The notes: generated from the letters alone by a model not told the origin. DNA of 64,000 nucleotides from Mesorhizobium sp. NZP2077 (GCF_013170805.1 NZ_CP051293.1:4408001-4472000), one strand, 5' to 3'. Shown: positions 28,177 through 38,430, numbered from the stretch's first letter. Translations and numbers: made by a program.

Positions 28177-29315
28177 TTGCGGTCTCCTTCACCGTCTTCT
28201 TCAGCGCCGAACGGCGTTTCCTTCCAGGCCGGCATCAGGATGCGGAAGGTGGTTCCGCGCGGGGTCGAGTCGCATTCGATGATGCCGCCGTGTTCGCCGA
28301 CGATCTTGGCGACGAGCGCCAGCCCCAGCCCCGAGCCGTTCGGCTTGGTGGTGATGAAGGGATCGAACAGGATCGGCAGGATATCCTCCGAGACGCCGGA
28401 GCCATTGTCGCGCACGCAGAACTCCAGCGGCAGCGACACGCGATCCTGCGTTCCCGGCACCGAAACGCGAATGCCCGGCCGAAAGGCGGTCGACAGCACG
28501 ATTTCGCCCTGCGGATCGCTGCCGATCGCCTCGGCGGCGTTCTTGACCAGGTTGAGGAACACCTGGATCAGTTGGTCGCGATTGGCGAATACCGGAGGCA
28601 ATGATGGATCATAGTCTTCCAATATCCTGATTTTCTTCGCAAAACCGTTCTTGGCGATCGCCTTTACATGGTCAAGCACAACATGGATGTTGACGGGATA
28701 GCGATCGATCGGCCGCTCGTCGGAAAACACCTCCATTCGATCGACCAGCGAGACGATGCGATCCGTCTCGTCGGTGATCAGCCGGGTCAGCGCACGGTCT
28801 TCGTCGGAGGCGGACAGTTCGAGCAGCTGCGCGGCGCCACGTATGCCGGAGAGCGGGTTCTTGATCTCGTGGGCGAGCATGGCCGCCAGGCCGGTCACCG
28901 AACGCGCCGCACCGCGATGCGTCATCTGCCGGTCGATCTTGTCAGCCATCGACCGCTCCTGGAACATCACGACGACGGAGCCCGGGAATTCCGGCACCGG
29001 CGCGACATAGAGATCGACGACCTTCTCGATGCCGAGGCGTGGCGACGACACATCGACGCGATATTCGTTGACCGGAGCCCGGCGCTCGCGCACTTGATCG
29101 ACCAGCGTCAGCAGCGGGCTGCCGAAGGGGATCAGCTTGGACAGGGTGTTCCGCGCGAGCATATTCGCGCTGGAGCGGAAGAAGTCCTCGGCATCGGCAT
29201 TGGCGTAGGTGATGAACCCATCCGTATCAACCATGATCACCGGACGGCGGATGGTGTTGAGCACGATATGGGCGGCCTCTGCCATATCGGTGCCCTGGGT
29301 GACGTTGGCGTTCAT
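28173..29315 (-). CDS. ntrB: Nitrogen regulation sensor kinase NtrB
   Basis: NtrB phosphorylates and dephosphorylates NtrC in response to PII proteins. The 380-residue cytoplasmic kinase has an N-terminal PAS domain ([19 protein letters not shown]), the His box ([20 protein letters not shown]) and an ATPase domain with RDNGSGV and [12 protein letters not shown]. The dusB stop overlaps its start, so it lies in the dusB-ntrB-ntrC operon. Confidence 0.97.
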
Positions 29316-30340
29316 GCCGCACTCCGCAGGTTCAAGGATCGCGGATCGCGCGAGAACACATTGCGCAGCAAGGCAATGACGCGGGCCGGTTCGAACGTGG
29401 TCAGGATCGCCTTTCGGTCGTCGTCGGCGGCGCCAACGGCATGGCGATCGAGATACCAGCCCAGATGCTTGCGCGCCTGGCGCAAGCCGCTCTCGACGCC
29501 GTAGAACGCCAGCATGTCCTCGTAGTGGGCGACGACATAGTCGGCCAATGCGGCGGGATTCTGCGGCACATTGGTCGCCGCTTCGCCTGCCGCAGCGGCA
29601 GCTATGCCACCAGCGATCCAGGGCGCGCCGTAGTGCGCGCGGCCGACCATAACCGCATCGGCGCCGGATTGGTCGAGAATGGCGGCTGCCTCGGCCCGGG
29701 AACAGACATCGCCATTGGCAACGACAGGGATGGATACGGCGTTCTTGACGCGGGCTATCGCGCGCCAGTCCGCCTTGCCCTGATAGAACTGGCAGCGTGT
29801 GCGACCGTGTACCGTTACCATCCTGACGCCCGCCTGCTCGGCGCGGCGTGCGAGGATTGGCGCGTTGAGCGCGCCTTCGTCCCAGCCGAGCCGCATCTTG
29901 ACCGTCACCGGCACCTTGACCGCGCCAACCACGGCGTCGATCAGCGACAGCGCATGATCGAGGTCCAGCATCAATGCCGAGCCGGCATACCCACCGGTGA
30001 CCTTCTTGGCCGGGCAGCCCATGTTGATATCGATAATGTCGGCGCCCTCGCCGGCGGCGATGCGCGCGCCTTCGGCCATGTGCGCCGCCTCGCGGCCGGC
30101 TAGCTGCACCATATGGACGGGCAGGCCGGAATGGCGTATGCGCAGATCGAAGCCGGCCCTGCCCTTGGCGAGTTCGCCGCTTGCCACCATTTCGGACACG
30201 ACCAAGCCAGCGCCATGCGCATGGGCGCGCTTGCGGAAAGGCTCGTCGGTAATACCCGACATCGGCGCGAGGAACACGCGATTGCGGATTTCCACGCCGC
30301 CGACGTCGAGAGGCGCGGCCAATTTGGCTGAGTTAACCAT
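29312..30340 (-). CDS. dusB: tRNA-dihydrouridine synthase, DusB/NifR3
   Basis: DusB reduces uridine in the tRNA D-loop with FMN and NADPH. The 342-residue product has [25 protein letters not shown] with the catalytic Cys, [10 protein letters not shown] and [12 protein letters not shown], all conserved. The ATG at 30340 is used; the open frame extends 27 codons upstream without support. It is first in the dusB-ntrB-ntrC unit that is well known in rhizobia and Rhodobacter as nifR3. Confidence 0.95.
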   Translation of the reverse strand: MVNSAKLAAPLDVGGVEIRNRVFLAPMSGITDEPFRKRAHAHGAGLVVSEMVASGELAKGRAGFDLRIRHSGLPVHMVQLAGREAAHMAEGARIAAGEGADIIDINMGCPAKKVTGGYAGSALMLDLDHALSLIDAVVGAVKVPVTVKMRLGWDEGALNAPILARRAEQAGVRMVTVHGRTRCQFYQGKADWRAIARVKNAVSIPVVANGDVCSRAEAAAILDQSGADAVMVGRAHYGAPWIAGGIAAAAAGEAATNVPQNPAALADYVVAHYEDMLAFYGVESGLRQARKHLGWYLDRHAVGAADDDRKAILTTFEPARVIALLRNVFSRDPRSLNLRSAA

Positions 30341-30571
30341 GCACAAAAACCAAGCACGTCCATTCGTTGCACATTCTCTAGCCATACCGGCCGCAATGTG
30401 CAACGCGGAATGACGCCACATTAAGGCGCAATTGGGAAAATGCCGGCCTTCGGCTTCTGCAGCGACCAGGGCCTAGCGCGTCCCTCACGGCGCTTTGGAA
30501 TTCATATTTGACGCATGATCTTTTCGGAAAACCAATTACACTTTTGGGGATCGTGCGCTAAGCCAATCGCC

Positions 30572-31795
30572 ATGACTGACGGAAGTGAAAACTCGAGCGC
30601 GACGGGTGAGGTTGCGGTGGTGATCGTCGCCGCCGGCCGCGGCGCTCGTGCCGGGCAGGCCAACGGGCCCAAGCAGTACCAGAACATCGGTGGGCGCGCT
30701 GTCATCGCGCATACGCTGGAGATGTTTCTTGCCCATCCGCGAACCGGCCAGATCGTCGTCGCCATCCACGCCGACGACCACGAATTGTTCCGGCAAGCGA
30801 CTGGCACCCAGGCCCAGCGTGTCACCGCGGTCATTGGCGGACCGACCAGGCAGGAGTCCGTCCGGCTCGGGCTGCTGGCGCTGAAGGCCTACGCGCCGGG
30901 CCGGGTTCTGATTCACGATGCCGTCCGGCCGTTCGTCGACGCGGAGTTGATCGACCGCACCATCGCCGCCATCGGCGAGAACGAGGGAGCGTTGCCCGCC
31001 CTGCCCGTCGCCGACACGCTGAAGCGCGAATCGGCCGCCGGCGTGGTCGCGGAAACCGTTTCCCGCAGCGGGCTCCACGCGGCGCAAACACCGCAAGGTT
31101 TCCCCTACGGGCCGATCCTTGCCGCACACGACAAGGCTCATCAACTGGGCAGGCTGGACTTCACCGACGACGCGGCCATCGCCGAATGGGCGCATATTCC
31201 GGTCAAGTTGGTTCCCGGCTCGCCGGACAACGTCAAACTCACCTGGGCACGGGATATCGCCATGGCGCACCAGCGGCTTTCCAGCGAACGCACACACTTC
31301 CCCGACATCCGCACGGGCAACGGCTACGATGTCCACGCCTTCGAGCCTGGCGATCATGTCACCCTGTGCGGCGTCGCCATTCCGCATGACAAGAAACTGT
31401 CGGGCCATTCCGACGCCGATGTCGGCCTGCATGCTTTGACCGACGCGCTGCTGGCGACCTGCGGCGCCGGTGACATCGGCACGCATTTTCCGCCGTCCGA
31501 TCCGCAATGGAAGGGTGCAGCATCGCGGATTTTCGTCGAACACGCGGCCAAGGTGGTGCGCGGGCGCGGCGGGCGCATCGCCAACGCCGACATTACGCTG
31601 ATCTGCGAGGCGCCGCGCGTTGGCCCTCACCGCGAGGCAATGACATCAGCCCTCTCACAAATGCTGGGCATTTCCGCCGACCGCATCTCGATCAAGGCGA
31701 CAACCAACGAGAAGCTCGGCTTCGTCGGCCGCGAGGAAGGTATTGCGGCGATCGCCACCGCCAGCGTGGTGTTTCCAGGCGAGGTGCCGGAATGA
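30572..31795 (+). CDS. ispDF: Bifunctional IspD/IspF enzyme
   Basis: The protein fuses two non-mevalonate isoprenoid steps: CDP-ME synthesis (IspD, about 10-235) and MEcPP synthesis (IspF, about 245-407). IspD shows [18 protein letters not shown] and HDAVRPFVD; IspF shows GNGYDVHAF with the Asp-His zinc pair, [14 protein letters not shown] and [10 protein letters not shown]. The ATG at 30572 is preferred to earlier in-frame codons. The stop overlaps pncC (ATGA). Confidence 0.96.
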   Translation: MTDGSENSSATGEVAVVIVAAGRGARAGQANGPKQYQNIGGRAVIAHTLEMFLAHPRTGQIVVAIHADDHELFRQATGTQAQRVTAVIGGPTRQESVRLGLLALKAYAPGRVLIHDAVRPFVDAELIDRTIAAIGENEGALPALPVADTLKRESAAGVVAETVSRSGLHAAQTPQGFPYGPILAAHDKAHQLGRLDFTDDAAIAEWAHIPVKLVPGSPDNVKLTWARDIAMAHQRLSSERTHFPDIRTGNGYDVHAFEPGDHVTLCGVAIPHDKKLSGHSDADVGLHALTDALLATCGAGDIGTHFPPSDPQWKGAASRIFVEHAAKVVRGRGGRIANADITLICEAPRVGPHREAMTSALSQMLGISADRISIKATTNEKLGFVGREEGIAAIATASVVFPGEVPE

Positions 31796-32280
31796 GCAAC
31801 GCCGAGCTCGCAAACTCCCTGCTGCTGGCCTGCCAACAACGTGGCATCATGCTGGCGACAGCGGAAAGCTGCACCGGCGGCCTGATCATCGCGGCGCTCA
31901 CCGACATTGCCGGCTCCTCCGCCGTGGTCGACCGCGGCTTCATCACCTATTCCAACGAAGCCAAGATGGAGATGCTCGGCGTTTCCGCCTCAACGCTTGA
32001 CGCGCATGGCGCTGTGTCGCGCGAAACGGTGCTGGAGATGGCGGCCGGCGCGCTGGCGCATTCGCGCGCGAGTCTTTCTCTTGCCGTAACCGGCATTGCC
32101 GGTCCAGGCGGCGGTTCGGCCGACAAGCCGGTCGGTCTCGTCTGGTTCGGCCTTGCCCTGGCCGGCCAGCCGGTTGTCGCCGAGCGCCAGCAGTTCGGCC
32201 ACAAGGGCCGCGAATTCATCCGCCACGTGACGGTGAGACACGCGCTGAAGCTGGGCCTGCAAGCGCTCAGCCAGAATTAG
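31792..32280 (+). CDS. CinA-family nicotinamide-nucleotide amidohydrolase (PncC)
   Basis: Only the C-terminal CinA domain is present (162 residues): [21 protein letters not shown] with the catalytic Ser, [15 protein letters not shown] and [12 protein letters not shown]. This domain deamidates NMN and recycles pyridine nucleotides. It overlaps ispDF by four bases, and its TAG stop overlaps the TAA stop of the convergent coq10 gene within the four bases TTAG, so there is no intergenic space. Confidence 0.93.
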   Translation: MSNAELANSLLLACQQRGIMLATAESCTGGLIIAALTDIAGSSAVVDRGFITYSNEAKMEMLGVSASTLDAHGAVSRETVLEMAAGALAHSRASLSLAVTGIAGPGGGSADKPVGLVWFGLALAGQPVVAERQQFGHKGREFIRHVTVRHALKLGLQALSQN

Positions 32281-32735
32281 GCCTGCGGTGCGACACCATA
32301 GATGACGTCGGCACGCTTCTCGAAAGCCTCGGCGAACATGCGGAAGGCACGGTCGAACATGGTGCCCATCAGCGCGCCCAGGATACGGCTCTTGAACTCG
32401 TAGTCGATGAAGAAGCGGACGGCGCAGCCGGCGCCATCGGGTTCGAAACGCCAGACATTGCTCAGATATTTGAACGGGCCGTCGATATACTTCACGTCGA
32501 TCGCGTTCTCGTCGGGCTTCAGCAGCACCTGTGTCGTGAAGGTCTCGCGGATCGCCTTGTAGCCGATACTCATGTCAGCCAGCAGAACGGTGCGACCGTC
32601 ACGCTCCTTGCGCGAGCGCACCGTCAGCGCTTCGCAAAGCGGCAGGAATTGCGGATAGGCCTCGACATCGGCGACCAATGCAAACATCTGCTGCGGCGTA
32701 TGGGTAACGCTGCGGGTGGCTTCGAATTTCGGCAT
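32277..32735 (-). CDS. Coq10/RatA family START-like protein
   Basis: The 152-residue product is a ligand-binding START-like domain: VTHTPQQMFALVADVEAYPQFLPLCEA near the start and WRFEPDGAGCAVRFFIDYEFKS later. Coq10 binds ubiquinone and supports respiration; RatA was described as an inhibitor of ribosome association. Here it follows lipA after seven bases, as in most alphaproteobacteria, so the ubiquinone role is the more likely one. Confidence 0.9.
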   Translation of the reverse strand: MPKFEATRSVTHTPQQMFALVADVEAYPQFLPLCEALTVRSRKERDGRTVLLADMSIGYKAIRETFTTQVLLKPDENAIDVKYIDGPFKYLSNVWRFEPDGAGCAVRFFIDYEFKSRILGALMGTMFDRAFRMFAEAFEKRADVIYGVAPQA

Positions 32736-32742
32736 GAAGCGG

Positions 32743-33708
32743 CTAGAGCGACTTCTGGAGTTGCGCTTCCCGCGCTGCACGCAGCCGGGCGAAATCGTCG
32801 CCGGCATGGTGCGACGAGCGCGTCAGCGGGCTCGATGCCACAAGCAGGAAACCCTTGGTCCGGCCGATCGTCTCGAAGGACTTGAACTCTTCGGGGGTGA
32901 CGAAGCGGATCACCGGATGGTGCTTCTTCGACGGCTGCAGATATTGGCCGATGGTCATGAAGTCGACATTGGCAGACCGCAGATCGTCCATCAGCTGCAG
33001 GATCTCATTCCGCTCCTCGCCCAGGCCGACCATGATGCCGGACTTGGTGAAGATCGACGGGTCGAGTTCCTTGACCCGCTGCAACAGCCGGATCGAGTGG
33101 AAATAGCGGGCGCCCGGCCGGACCTTCAGATAGTTCGACGGCACGGTTTCGAGATTGTGGTTGAAGACGTCGGGCTTGGCCGCCACGACGATCTCCAGCG
33201 CGCCGTCCTTGCGCAAAAAGTCGGGCGTCAGGATTTCGATCGTGGTCAGTGGCGTTGCCGCGCGGATCGCCCGAATGACTTCGGCGAAATGCTGTGCGCC
33301 GCCATCGGCGAGATCGTCGCGGTCGACCGAGGTGATGACGACGTGGGTCAGGCCCATCTGCTTGACGGCATTCGCGACGCGGGCCGGCTCATCGGCGTCG
33401 AGCGCGGTCGGAATGCCGGTGGCGACATTGCAGAAGGCGCAAGCGCGCGTGCAGATCTCGCCCATGATCATGAAGGTAGCGTGCTTCTTCTCCCAGCACT
33501 CGCCGATATTGGGGCAGCCGGCCTCCTCACAAACCGTCACCAGCTTGTGGGATTTCACGATTTCGCGTGTCTCGGCATAGCCCTTCGAGACCGGCGCCTT
33601 GACGCGAATCCAGTCCGGCTTGCGCAACACTTCCTGGTCAGGCTTGTGCGCCTTCTCCGGGTGCCGCAGCCGCGGCGCGTTGGCGATCGTGTCGAGGACA
33701 GTGACCAT
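32743..33708 (-). CDS. lipA: Lipoyl synthase
   Basis: LipA is a radical SAM enzyme that inserts two sulfurs into octanoyl groups on lipoyl domains. The 321-residue protein has both cluster motifs: [12 protein letters not shown] for the auxiliary cluster and CTRACAFC for the SAM cluster. It lies in the pyruvate dehydrogenase locus, whose pdhB and pdhC products are its substrates. Confidence 0.97.
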   Translation of the reverse strand: MVTVLDTIANAPRLRHPEKAHKPDQEVLRKPDWIRVKAPVSKGYAETREIVKSHKLVTVCEEAGCPNIGECWEKKHATFMIMGEICTRACAFCNVATGIPTALDADEPARVANAVKQMGLTHVVITSVDRDDLADGGAQHFAEVIRAIRAATPLTTIEILTPDFLRKDGALEIVVAAKPDVFNHNLETVPSNYLKVRPGARYFHSIRLLQRVKELDPSIFTKSGIMVGLGEERNEILQLMDDLRSANVDFMTIGQYLQPSKKHHPVIRFVTPEEFKSFETIGRTKGFLLVASSPLTRSSHHAGDDFARLRAAREAQLQKSL

Positions 33709-33781
33709 CTGAACCCTGGCTTTTCTTGCGACCGCCCGTCGGCGATCGTCACTTTTACGTCATCTAGGACTTTTCGGTCCA

Positions 33782-33813
33782 AAGAAAAAGGCTGCAGCGG
33801 CGCATGCCGCTAC
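33782..33813 (-). terminator. Rho-independent terminator downstream of the GlsB-type gene
   Basis: On the minus strand AGCGGC and GCCGCT pair around GCAT (33796-33811), followed by a T-rich run (complement of AAAGAAAAAG, 33781-33790). It lies 33 bases past the GlsB-type stop and would separate the pdh-lpdA part from lipA, which then needs its own promoter in 33709-33781. Confidence 0.6.
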
Positions 33814-33845
33814 AACCGTTTTCGCATAGCCGGCAACGATATCGA

Positions 33846-34103
33846 CTAGCGGCGCACCAGGCGACCGACAAAGATCAGTAGGCAGGCACCGATGAAGCCG
33901 GTGATCAGATAGGCGGTCCAGCCGACGCCAAACACGCCGATATTGAGCGCCTGCAGGATGGCGTTCAACACCACCGCGCCAACGATGCCCATGATAATGT
34001 TCATGAAAATGCCGGTGTTGCTCTTCATGACCATTTCGGCGAACCAGCCTGCCAGGCCGCCGATGATGATGGCTGCGATCCAGCCCACGCCGTTCAAGTG
34101 CAT
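33846..34103 (-). CDS. GlsB/YeaQ/YmgE family stress-response membrane protein
   Basis: The 85-residue protein has three hydrophobic segments and the glycine-rich family pattern (GWIAAIIIGGLAGWFAEMVM; NIIMGIVGAVVLNAIL). It starts at ATG 34103 with AAGGAG upstream. Family members are transglycosylase-associated small inner-membrane proteins linked to stress; the precise role is not known. Confidence 0.9.
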   Translation of the reverse strand: MHLNGVGWIAAIIIGGLAGWFAEMVMKSNTGIFMNIIMGIVGAVVLNAILQALNIGVFGVGWTAYLITGFIGACLLIFVGRLVRR

Positions 34104-34202
34104 ATGCCTTCTCCTTGCGCGCGTAAAAATGCATCCGGAAACGACCACCGTTGCCGTCGAGTTCCCAGGGCTTCCGCGGCTGAGTCTCTTGCGGCGAATC
34201 TA

Positions 34203-35648
34203 TCATGCGTTCAACGCCCGGCCATAGGCGTCGAGCACGCTTTCCTTCATCATCTCCGACAGCGTCGGATGCGGGAAGATGGTGTGCATCAACTCTTCTT
34301 CCGTAGTCTCCAGGTTCATCGCCACGACAAAGCCCTGGATCAGTTCGGTCACCTCGGCACCGACCATATGGGCGCCGAGCAGCTGACCGGTCTTCTTGTC
34401 GAAGATGGTCTTGATGAAGCCCTGGTCCTCGCCAAGCGCGATCGCCTTGCCGTTGGCGGCGAACTGGAAGCGGCCGACGCGGATATCCTTGCCCTCGGCC
34501 TTGGCCTTGGCTTCCGTCAGACCGACGGAGGCGACCTGCGGGTTGCAATAGGTGCAACCGGGGATCTTGAGCTTGTCGATGGCGTGCACGCCGGGAAAGC
34601 TGGCGATCTTTTCGATGCACACGACGCCCTCATGCTCGGCCTTGTGGGCCAGCATTGGCGGGCCGGCGACATCGCCGATGGCGTAGATGCCGGGTACGTT
34701 CGTCTTGCCGTAACCGTCGACGACGACGCAGCCGCGGTCGGTCTTCACGCCAAGTGCTTCCAGCCCGAGGCCCTCGATGTTGCCCTGCACGCCGACAGCC
34801 GAGATCATGCGGTCGGCGGTGATCTTGTCGACCTTGCCGTCCTTCATCTCGACATGCGCGGTGACCGAGTTGGCACCCTTCTCGACCTTGGTCACCTTGG
34901 CTTCGAGAATGATCTTCATGCCTTGCTTCTCGAACTGCTTCTGCGCGAATTTCGAGACTTCGGCATCCTCGACCGGCATCACCGCCGGCAACAGCTCGAC
35001 GACCGTCACGTCAGCGCCCATGGTTCGGTAGAAGGAGGCGAATTCGATGCCGATGGCGCCGGACCCCATCACCAGCAGCGACTTCGGCATCGCCGGCGGA
35101 ACCATCGCCTCGAAATAGGTCCAGATCAACTTGCCGTCCGGTTCGATACCGGGCAGCGCGCGCGGCCGGGCACCGGTCGCCAGGATGATGTGCTTGGCGG
35201 TGTAGGTGCCCTCGCCCTTGACGACCTTCGGCACCGGCGGCTGCGGTTCCATCGGCTTCTTGGCTGTCTTGGAGACGACGATCTCGCCGGGCTTGGACAG
35301 CTTGGCCTCGCCCCAGATGACGTCGACCTTGTTCTTCTTCATGAGGAAGGCAACGCCGCCATTCAACCGCAGCGAGACTTTTCGCGAACGGTCGACCACG
35401 GCCGCCGTATCGACACTGACCTTGCCGTCGAGCTTTAGGCCATAATCCTTCAGATGATCAGAATAATGCATGATCTCGGCCGAGCGCAGCAGCGCCTTGG
35501 TCGGTATGCAGCCCCAGTTAAGGCAGATGCCGCCGAGATGCTCGCGCTCGACGATCGCCGTCTTGAAGCCGAGCTGGGCGGAACGCACCGCCGTGACGTA
35601 GCCGCCGGGGCCGGAGCCGATGATGATGACGTCGTAGTTCTCAGCCAC
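34203..35648 (-). CDS. lpdA: Dihydrolipoyl dehydrogenase (E3)
   Basis: E3 reoxidises the lipoyl groups of the E2 subunit with NAD+. The 481-residue protein has the FAD-binding GSGPGGYVTAVRSAQLG, the redox disulfide GGICLNWGCIPTKAL, the NAD-binding GSGAIGIEFASFY and the interface motif HPTLSEMMKE with the active-site His. The pdh operon upstream supplies E1 and E2, so it serves that complex. Confidence 0.97.
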   Translation of the reverse strand: MAENYDVIIIGSGPGGYVTAVRSAQLGFKTAIVEREHLGGICLNWGCIPTKALLRSAEIMHYSDHLKDYGLKLDGKVSVDTAAVVDRSRKVSLRLNGGVAFLMKKNKVDVIWGEAKLSKPGEIVVSKTAKKPMEPQPPVPKVVKGEGTYTAKHIILATGARPRALPGIEPDGKLIWTYFEAMVPPAMPKSLLVMGSGAIGIEFASFYRTMGADVTVVELLPAVMPVEDAEVSKFAQKQFEKQGMKIILEAKVTKVEKGANSVTAHVEMKDGKVDKITADRMISAVGVQGNIEGLGLEALGVKTDRGCVVVDGYGKTNVPGIYAIGDVAGPPMLAHKAEHEGVVCIEKIASFPGVHAIDKLKIPGCTYCNPQVASVGLTEAKAKAEGKDIRVGRFQFAANGKAIALGEDQGFIKTIFDKKTGQLLGAHMVGAEVTELIQGFVVAMNLETTEEELMHTIFPHPTLSEMMKESVLDAYGRALNA

Positions 35649-35663
35649 GGTTCTCTCCTTGAT

Positions 35664-36302
35664 TCACAATTCCAGCATGCCGCGCACGACAGGCGCTAAC
35701 GCCTTGCCGATGTTGCGCGTGTTTTCGGCATCGAGATGGACGCCATCGAGCGGTGTACATTTGGCGACGCTCGCGGCATCAAAAAAGCCGCAGCCCATCT
35801 CGTCGGCGGCTGTTTGATAAAAGCCGGCGAGCTTGGGCGACTCGATTGCGCCCGTTCCCAACATTTCGGCGTAGTCCGCCTTGCGGGTTTCCACGATATG
35901 CGGCGGCGCAACCAGAACAATCCTGGGGATGACATCGCCGAACGGATAGGCGTGCCCTCGCACGATCTCAACGAGGCGCCGCATGCCACAGGACGCGATG
36001 ACCGCGCTGCCATGAATCGACGGCTTCATGTCGTTCGAGCCAAGCATGATGACGATCAGATCGATCGGCGAGTGCGTGCTCAGGATTGTCGGCAATATCC
36101 GCGCGCCATTTCGGTCCGCGGCCGACAGGAAGTCGTCATAGGCCGTGGTGCGACCGCCCAGTCCCTCTGCAACGACGTGGAAGCCCGGTCCGAGCGCTGC
36201 CGCCAGCGTGGTTGGCCACCGGTCTTCATAGTCGTGTCGACCCAAGGTCTCCGGGTCGTGTCCCCAAGTCAGCGAATCGCCGTAGCAAAGCACCGTCTTC
36301 AT
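35664..36302 (-). CDS. SGNH/GDSL hydrolase, arylesterase-like
   Basis: The 212-residue protein has all SGNH blocks: GDSLTWG (block I Ser), the Gly in EGLGGRT, GSND (Asn block), and DGVHLDAENT with the Asp-His pair. Relatives are rhizobial arylesterases and acyl hydrolases; the substrate is not evident. It lies four bases from the membrane gene upstream and 15 bases before lpdA, so it is embedded in the pdh locus. Confidence 0.88.
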   Translation of the reverse strand: MKTVLCYGDSLTWGHDPETLGRHDYEDRWPTTLAAALGPGFHVVAEGLGGRTTAYDDFLSAADRNGARILPTILSTHSPIDLIVIMLGSNDMKPSIHGSAVIASCGMRRLVEIVRGHAYPFGDVIPRIVLVAPPHIVETRKADYAEMLGTGAIESPKLAGFYQTAADEMGCGFFDAASVAKCTPLDGVHLDAENTRNIGKALAPVVRGMLEL

Positions 36303-36306
36303 GCGT

Positions 36307-36720
36307 TCAACCTGCCTTTGTGTCGGCTACGCCGCGCTTCACCCGCCAGCGCACGAAAAGCAACTGCACGATGATGGTCACCAGCCCAGGCAAGCCAAGG
36401 CCCGCAATGAATGGCATGTCTTTCCTGACAACTGCCGCACTGCTGTCGCTATAGAGCGTCAACGCGACCAGCAGGACAAGCAGCACCGCAAACACAATCA
36501 GCGTCCATTTGCCAGTCCTGGCCACTGCGATGACGGGATCATTCATCAGTTGAGCGATGAAGAAGACAAAGGTGACGACGAACGTCACCAGCATCGAGAC
36601 TGCAAAGGCGACGATGTATGCTCCCTGATCGTCGGTGGCGACAGCCAGCCACTGCGCGACCAGACCGCCGGCAAAGCCGGAAAGGATGAAAGCGAAAAGG
36701 CTGGTGAAGAATGTCCGCAC
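36307..36720 (-). CDS. Hypothetical four-helix membrane protein
   Basis: The 137-residue product shows about four hydrophobic segments (roughly 5-25, 35-58, 70-90, 105-125) with no motif I know. It lies between pdhC (14 bases away) and the SGNH hydrolase, on the same strand. Co-transcription with pdhC is likely; its job is unknown. Confidence 0.75.
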   Translation of the reverse strand: MRTFFTSLFAFILSGFAGGLVAQWLAVATDDQGAYIVAFAVSMLVTFVVTFVFFIAQLMNDPVIAVARTGKWTLIVFAVLLVLLVALTLYSDSSAAVVRKDMPFIAGLGLPGLVTIIVQLLFVRWRVKRGVADTKAG

Positions 36721-36734
36721 AGCCTTTTCCTTTC

Positions 36735-38096
36735 CTAGACCAGCATGCCCATCGGGTTCTCAATCAGCCGCTTGAAGGCGACCAGCAGTTCGGCACCGAG
36801 TGCTCCGTCAACGGCGCGATGGTCGGTCGACAAGGTCACCGACATCACGGTCGCGATCTTGATCTCGCCATTCTTGACCACCGCCCGCTCTTCACCGGCG
36901 CCGACCGCAAGGATCGTCGCATGCGGCGGGTTGATCACGGCGGCAAAGTCCTTGATGCCGAACATGCCGAGGTTCGACACCGCCGTGGTGCCGCCCTGGT
37001 ATTCTTCCGGCTTCAGCTTGCGGCTGCGCGCACGGCTGGCCAGATCCTTCATCTCGTTGGAGATGGTGGACAGCGTCTTTTCATCCGCATGCCGAATGAT
37101 CGGCGTGATCAGGCCGCCGGGGATCGAGACGGCAACGCCGACATCGGCGTGCTTGTGCTTGACCATGGCGCTTTCGGTCCATGAGGCATTGGCATCCGGC
37201 ACCGCCTTCAGCGCCATGGCCATGGCCTTGATCACCATGTCGTTGACGGAGAGCTTGTAGGCCGGAGCCTCACCCTTGTCGGTCTTCTTGACGGGAGCTG
37301 CCGCATTGATCTGCGTGCGCAGCGCCAGAAGTGCGTCGAGTTCGCAGTCGAGCGTGAGATAAAAATGCGGAATGGTGGTCTTGGCCTCGACGAGGCGCCG
37401 CGCGATGGTCTTGCGCATATTGTCGTGCGGGACGAGGTCGTAGGAGCCTTGCTCGAACAGCTTCAGCACCTGATCATCCGACATCGCCTTCACGGCAGGG
37501 GCAGAAGCAGCGGCAGGCGCACCGGCGGGAGCCTTGGCCGCAGGTGCTGCCTTGGCGCCACCGCCGGCTATCGCGGCATCGACATCGGCCTTCACCACAC
37601 GGCCATGCGGGCCGGTGCCGGTCACGGCGGAAACATCGACGCCGGCGTCCTTGGCGATACGGCGGGCCAGCGGCGAGGCAAAAGTGCGCTCGCCAGCCGC
37701 ATGACCATTGGCGGCCGGAGCCGCCTCGGCCTTGGGTGCGGCCGCAGCAGCAGGTTCCGCCTTCGCCTCAGCCTTTGGTGCCTCAGCCTTCGGCGCTTCG
37801 GCTTTCGCTGGCGCGGCACCGCCACCGCTTTTGGCGGCGGCGCCTGCATCCTCGCCCTCTGCGGCAAGCACGGCGATCAGCGCATTGACCTTGACGCCTT
37901 CGGTGCCGGCGGGAACCACGAGCTTGGCAACCGTGCCCTCATCGACGGCCTCGACTTCCATCGTCGCCTTGTCGGTCTCGATCTCGGCGATCACGTCGCC
38001 CGGCGAAACCTTGTCGCCTTCCTTGACCAGCCACTTTGACAGATTGCCCTCTTCCATCGTGGGCGACAGCGCCGGCATGGTGATGTTGATTGGCAT
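36735..38096 (-). CDS. pdhC: Dihydrolipoamide acetyltransferase, E2 of pyruvate dehydrogenase
   Basis: The 453-residue protein has one N-terminal lipoyl domain (Lys in [15 protein letters not shown]), an alanine/proline-rich linker, a peripheral subunit-binding domain (FASPLARRIAKDAGVDVSAV) and the catalytic core ending with DHRAVDGALGAELL, which carries the active His. It moves acetyl groups to CoA. Its lipoyl domain is nearly the same as the one in pdhB. Confidence 0.97.
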   Translation of the reverse strand: MPINITMPALSPTMEEGNLSKWLVKEGDKVSPGDVIAEIETDKATMEVEAVDEGTVAKLVVPAGTEGVKVNALIAVLAAEGEDAGAAAKSGGGAAPAKAEAPKAEAPKAEAKAEPAAAAAPKAEAAPAANGHAAGERTFASPLARRIAKDAGVDVSAVTGTGPHGRVVKADVDAAIAGGGAKAAPAAKAPAGAPAAASAPAVKAMSDDQVLKLFEQGSYDLVPHDNMRKTIARRLVEAKTTIPHFYLTLDCELDALLALRTQINAAAPVKKTDKGEAPAYKLSVNDMVIKAMAMALKAVPDANASWTESAMVKHKHADVGVAVSIPGGLITPIIRHADEKTLSTISNEMKDLASRARSRKLKPEEYQGGTTAVSNLGMFGIKDFAAVINPPHATILAVGAGEERAVVKNGEIKIATVMSVTLSTDHRAVDGALGAELLVAFKRLIENPMGMLV

Positions 38097-38107
38097 AGTT
38101 GCTCTCC

Positions 38108-38404
38108 CTACAGGCCAGCCGGCCTAACCACGGCAAGTTCCAGACGTTTGCCTCCGAATTCCATGCCAATCGACCTTGCCAAGAAAAAATTGAGGCAGAG
38201 GAATGAGGCCGCGAGACCGAGGCAGGCTCCACCGACCGTGCTCATTGCTCGAATCACTTCGAGGCGAACTCCGAAAACCCCACCAGTCAATCCAACAACG
38301 AACCCGAAAAACGCCCCAGCCAAAAATCCGCACGCAATGCTGGACAGAAAGCTCCGCCAATACAGCGACCAAGCTATTCCCCTGACATCTGCCATCGTGG
38401 CCAT
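38108..38404 (-). CDS. Small two-pass membrane protein inside the pdh operon, hypothetical
   Basis: From ATG 38404 (GGGGAG upstream) the frame encodes 98 residues with two glycine- and phenylalanine-rich hydrophobic segments (about 18-43 and 54-77). It fills the space between pdhB (26 bases away) and pdhC (11 bases), two genes that are normally adjacent. No family is recognised. The base composition seems less GC-rich than the flanking pdh genes, so it may be a later insertion. Confidence 0.6.
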   Translation of the reverse strand: MATMADVRGIAWSLYWRSFLSSIACGFLAGAFFGFVVGLTGGVFGVRLEVIRAMSTVGGACLGLAASFLCLNFFLARSIGMEFGGKRLELAVVRPAGL

Positions 38405-38430
38405 TTCTGCTCTCCCCCACAAAAAGCCTG

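Noticed and set aside
31792..32280. pncC as a truncated cinA.
   Set aside because: A stand-alone C-terminal CinA domain of about 160 residues is the usual form in many proteobacteria, and the overlap with ispDF gives it a natural start, so it is not a truncation.
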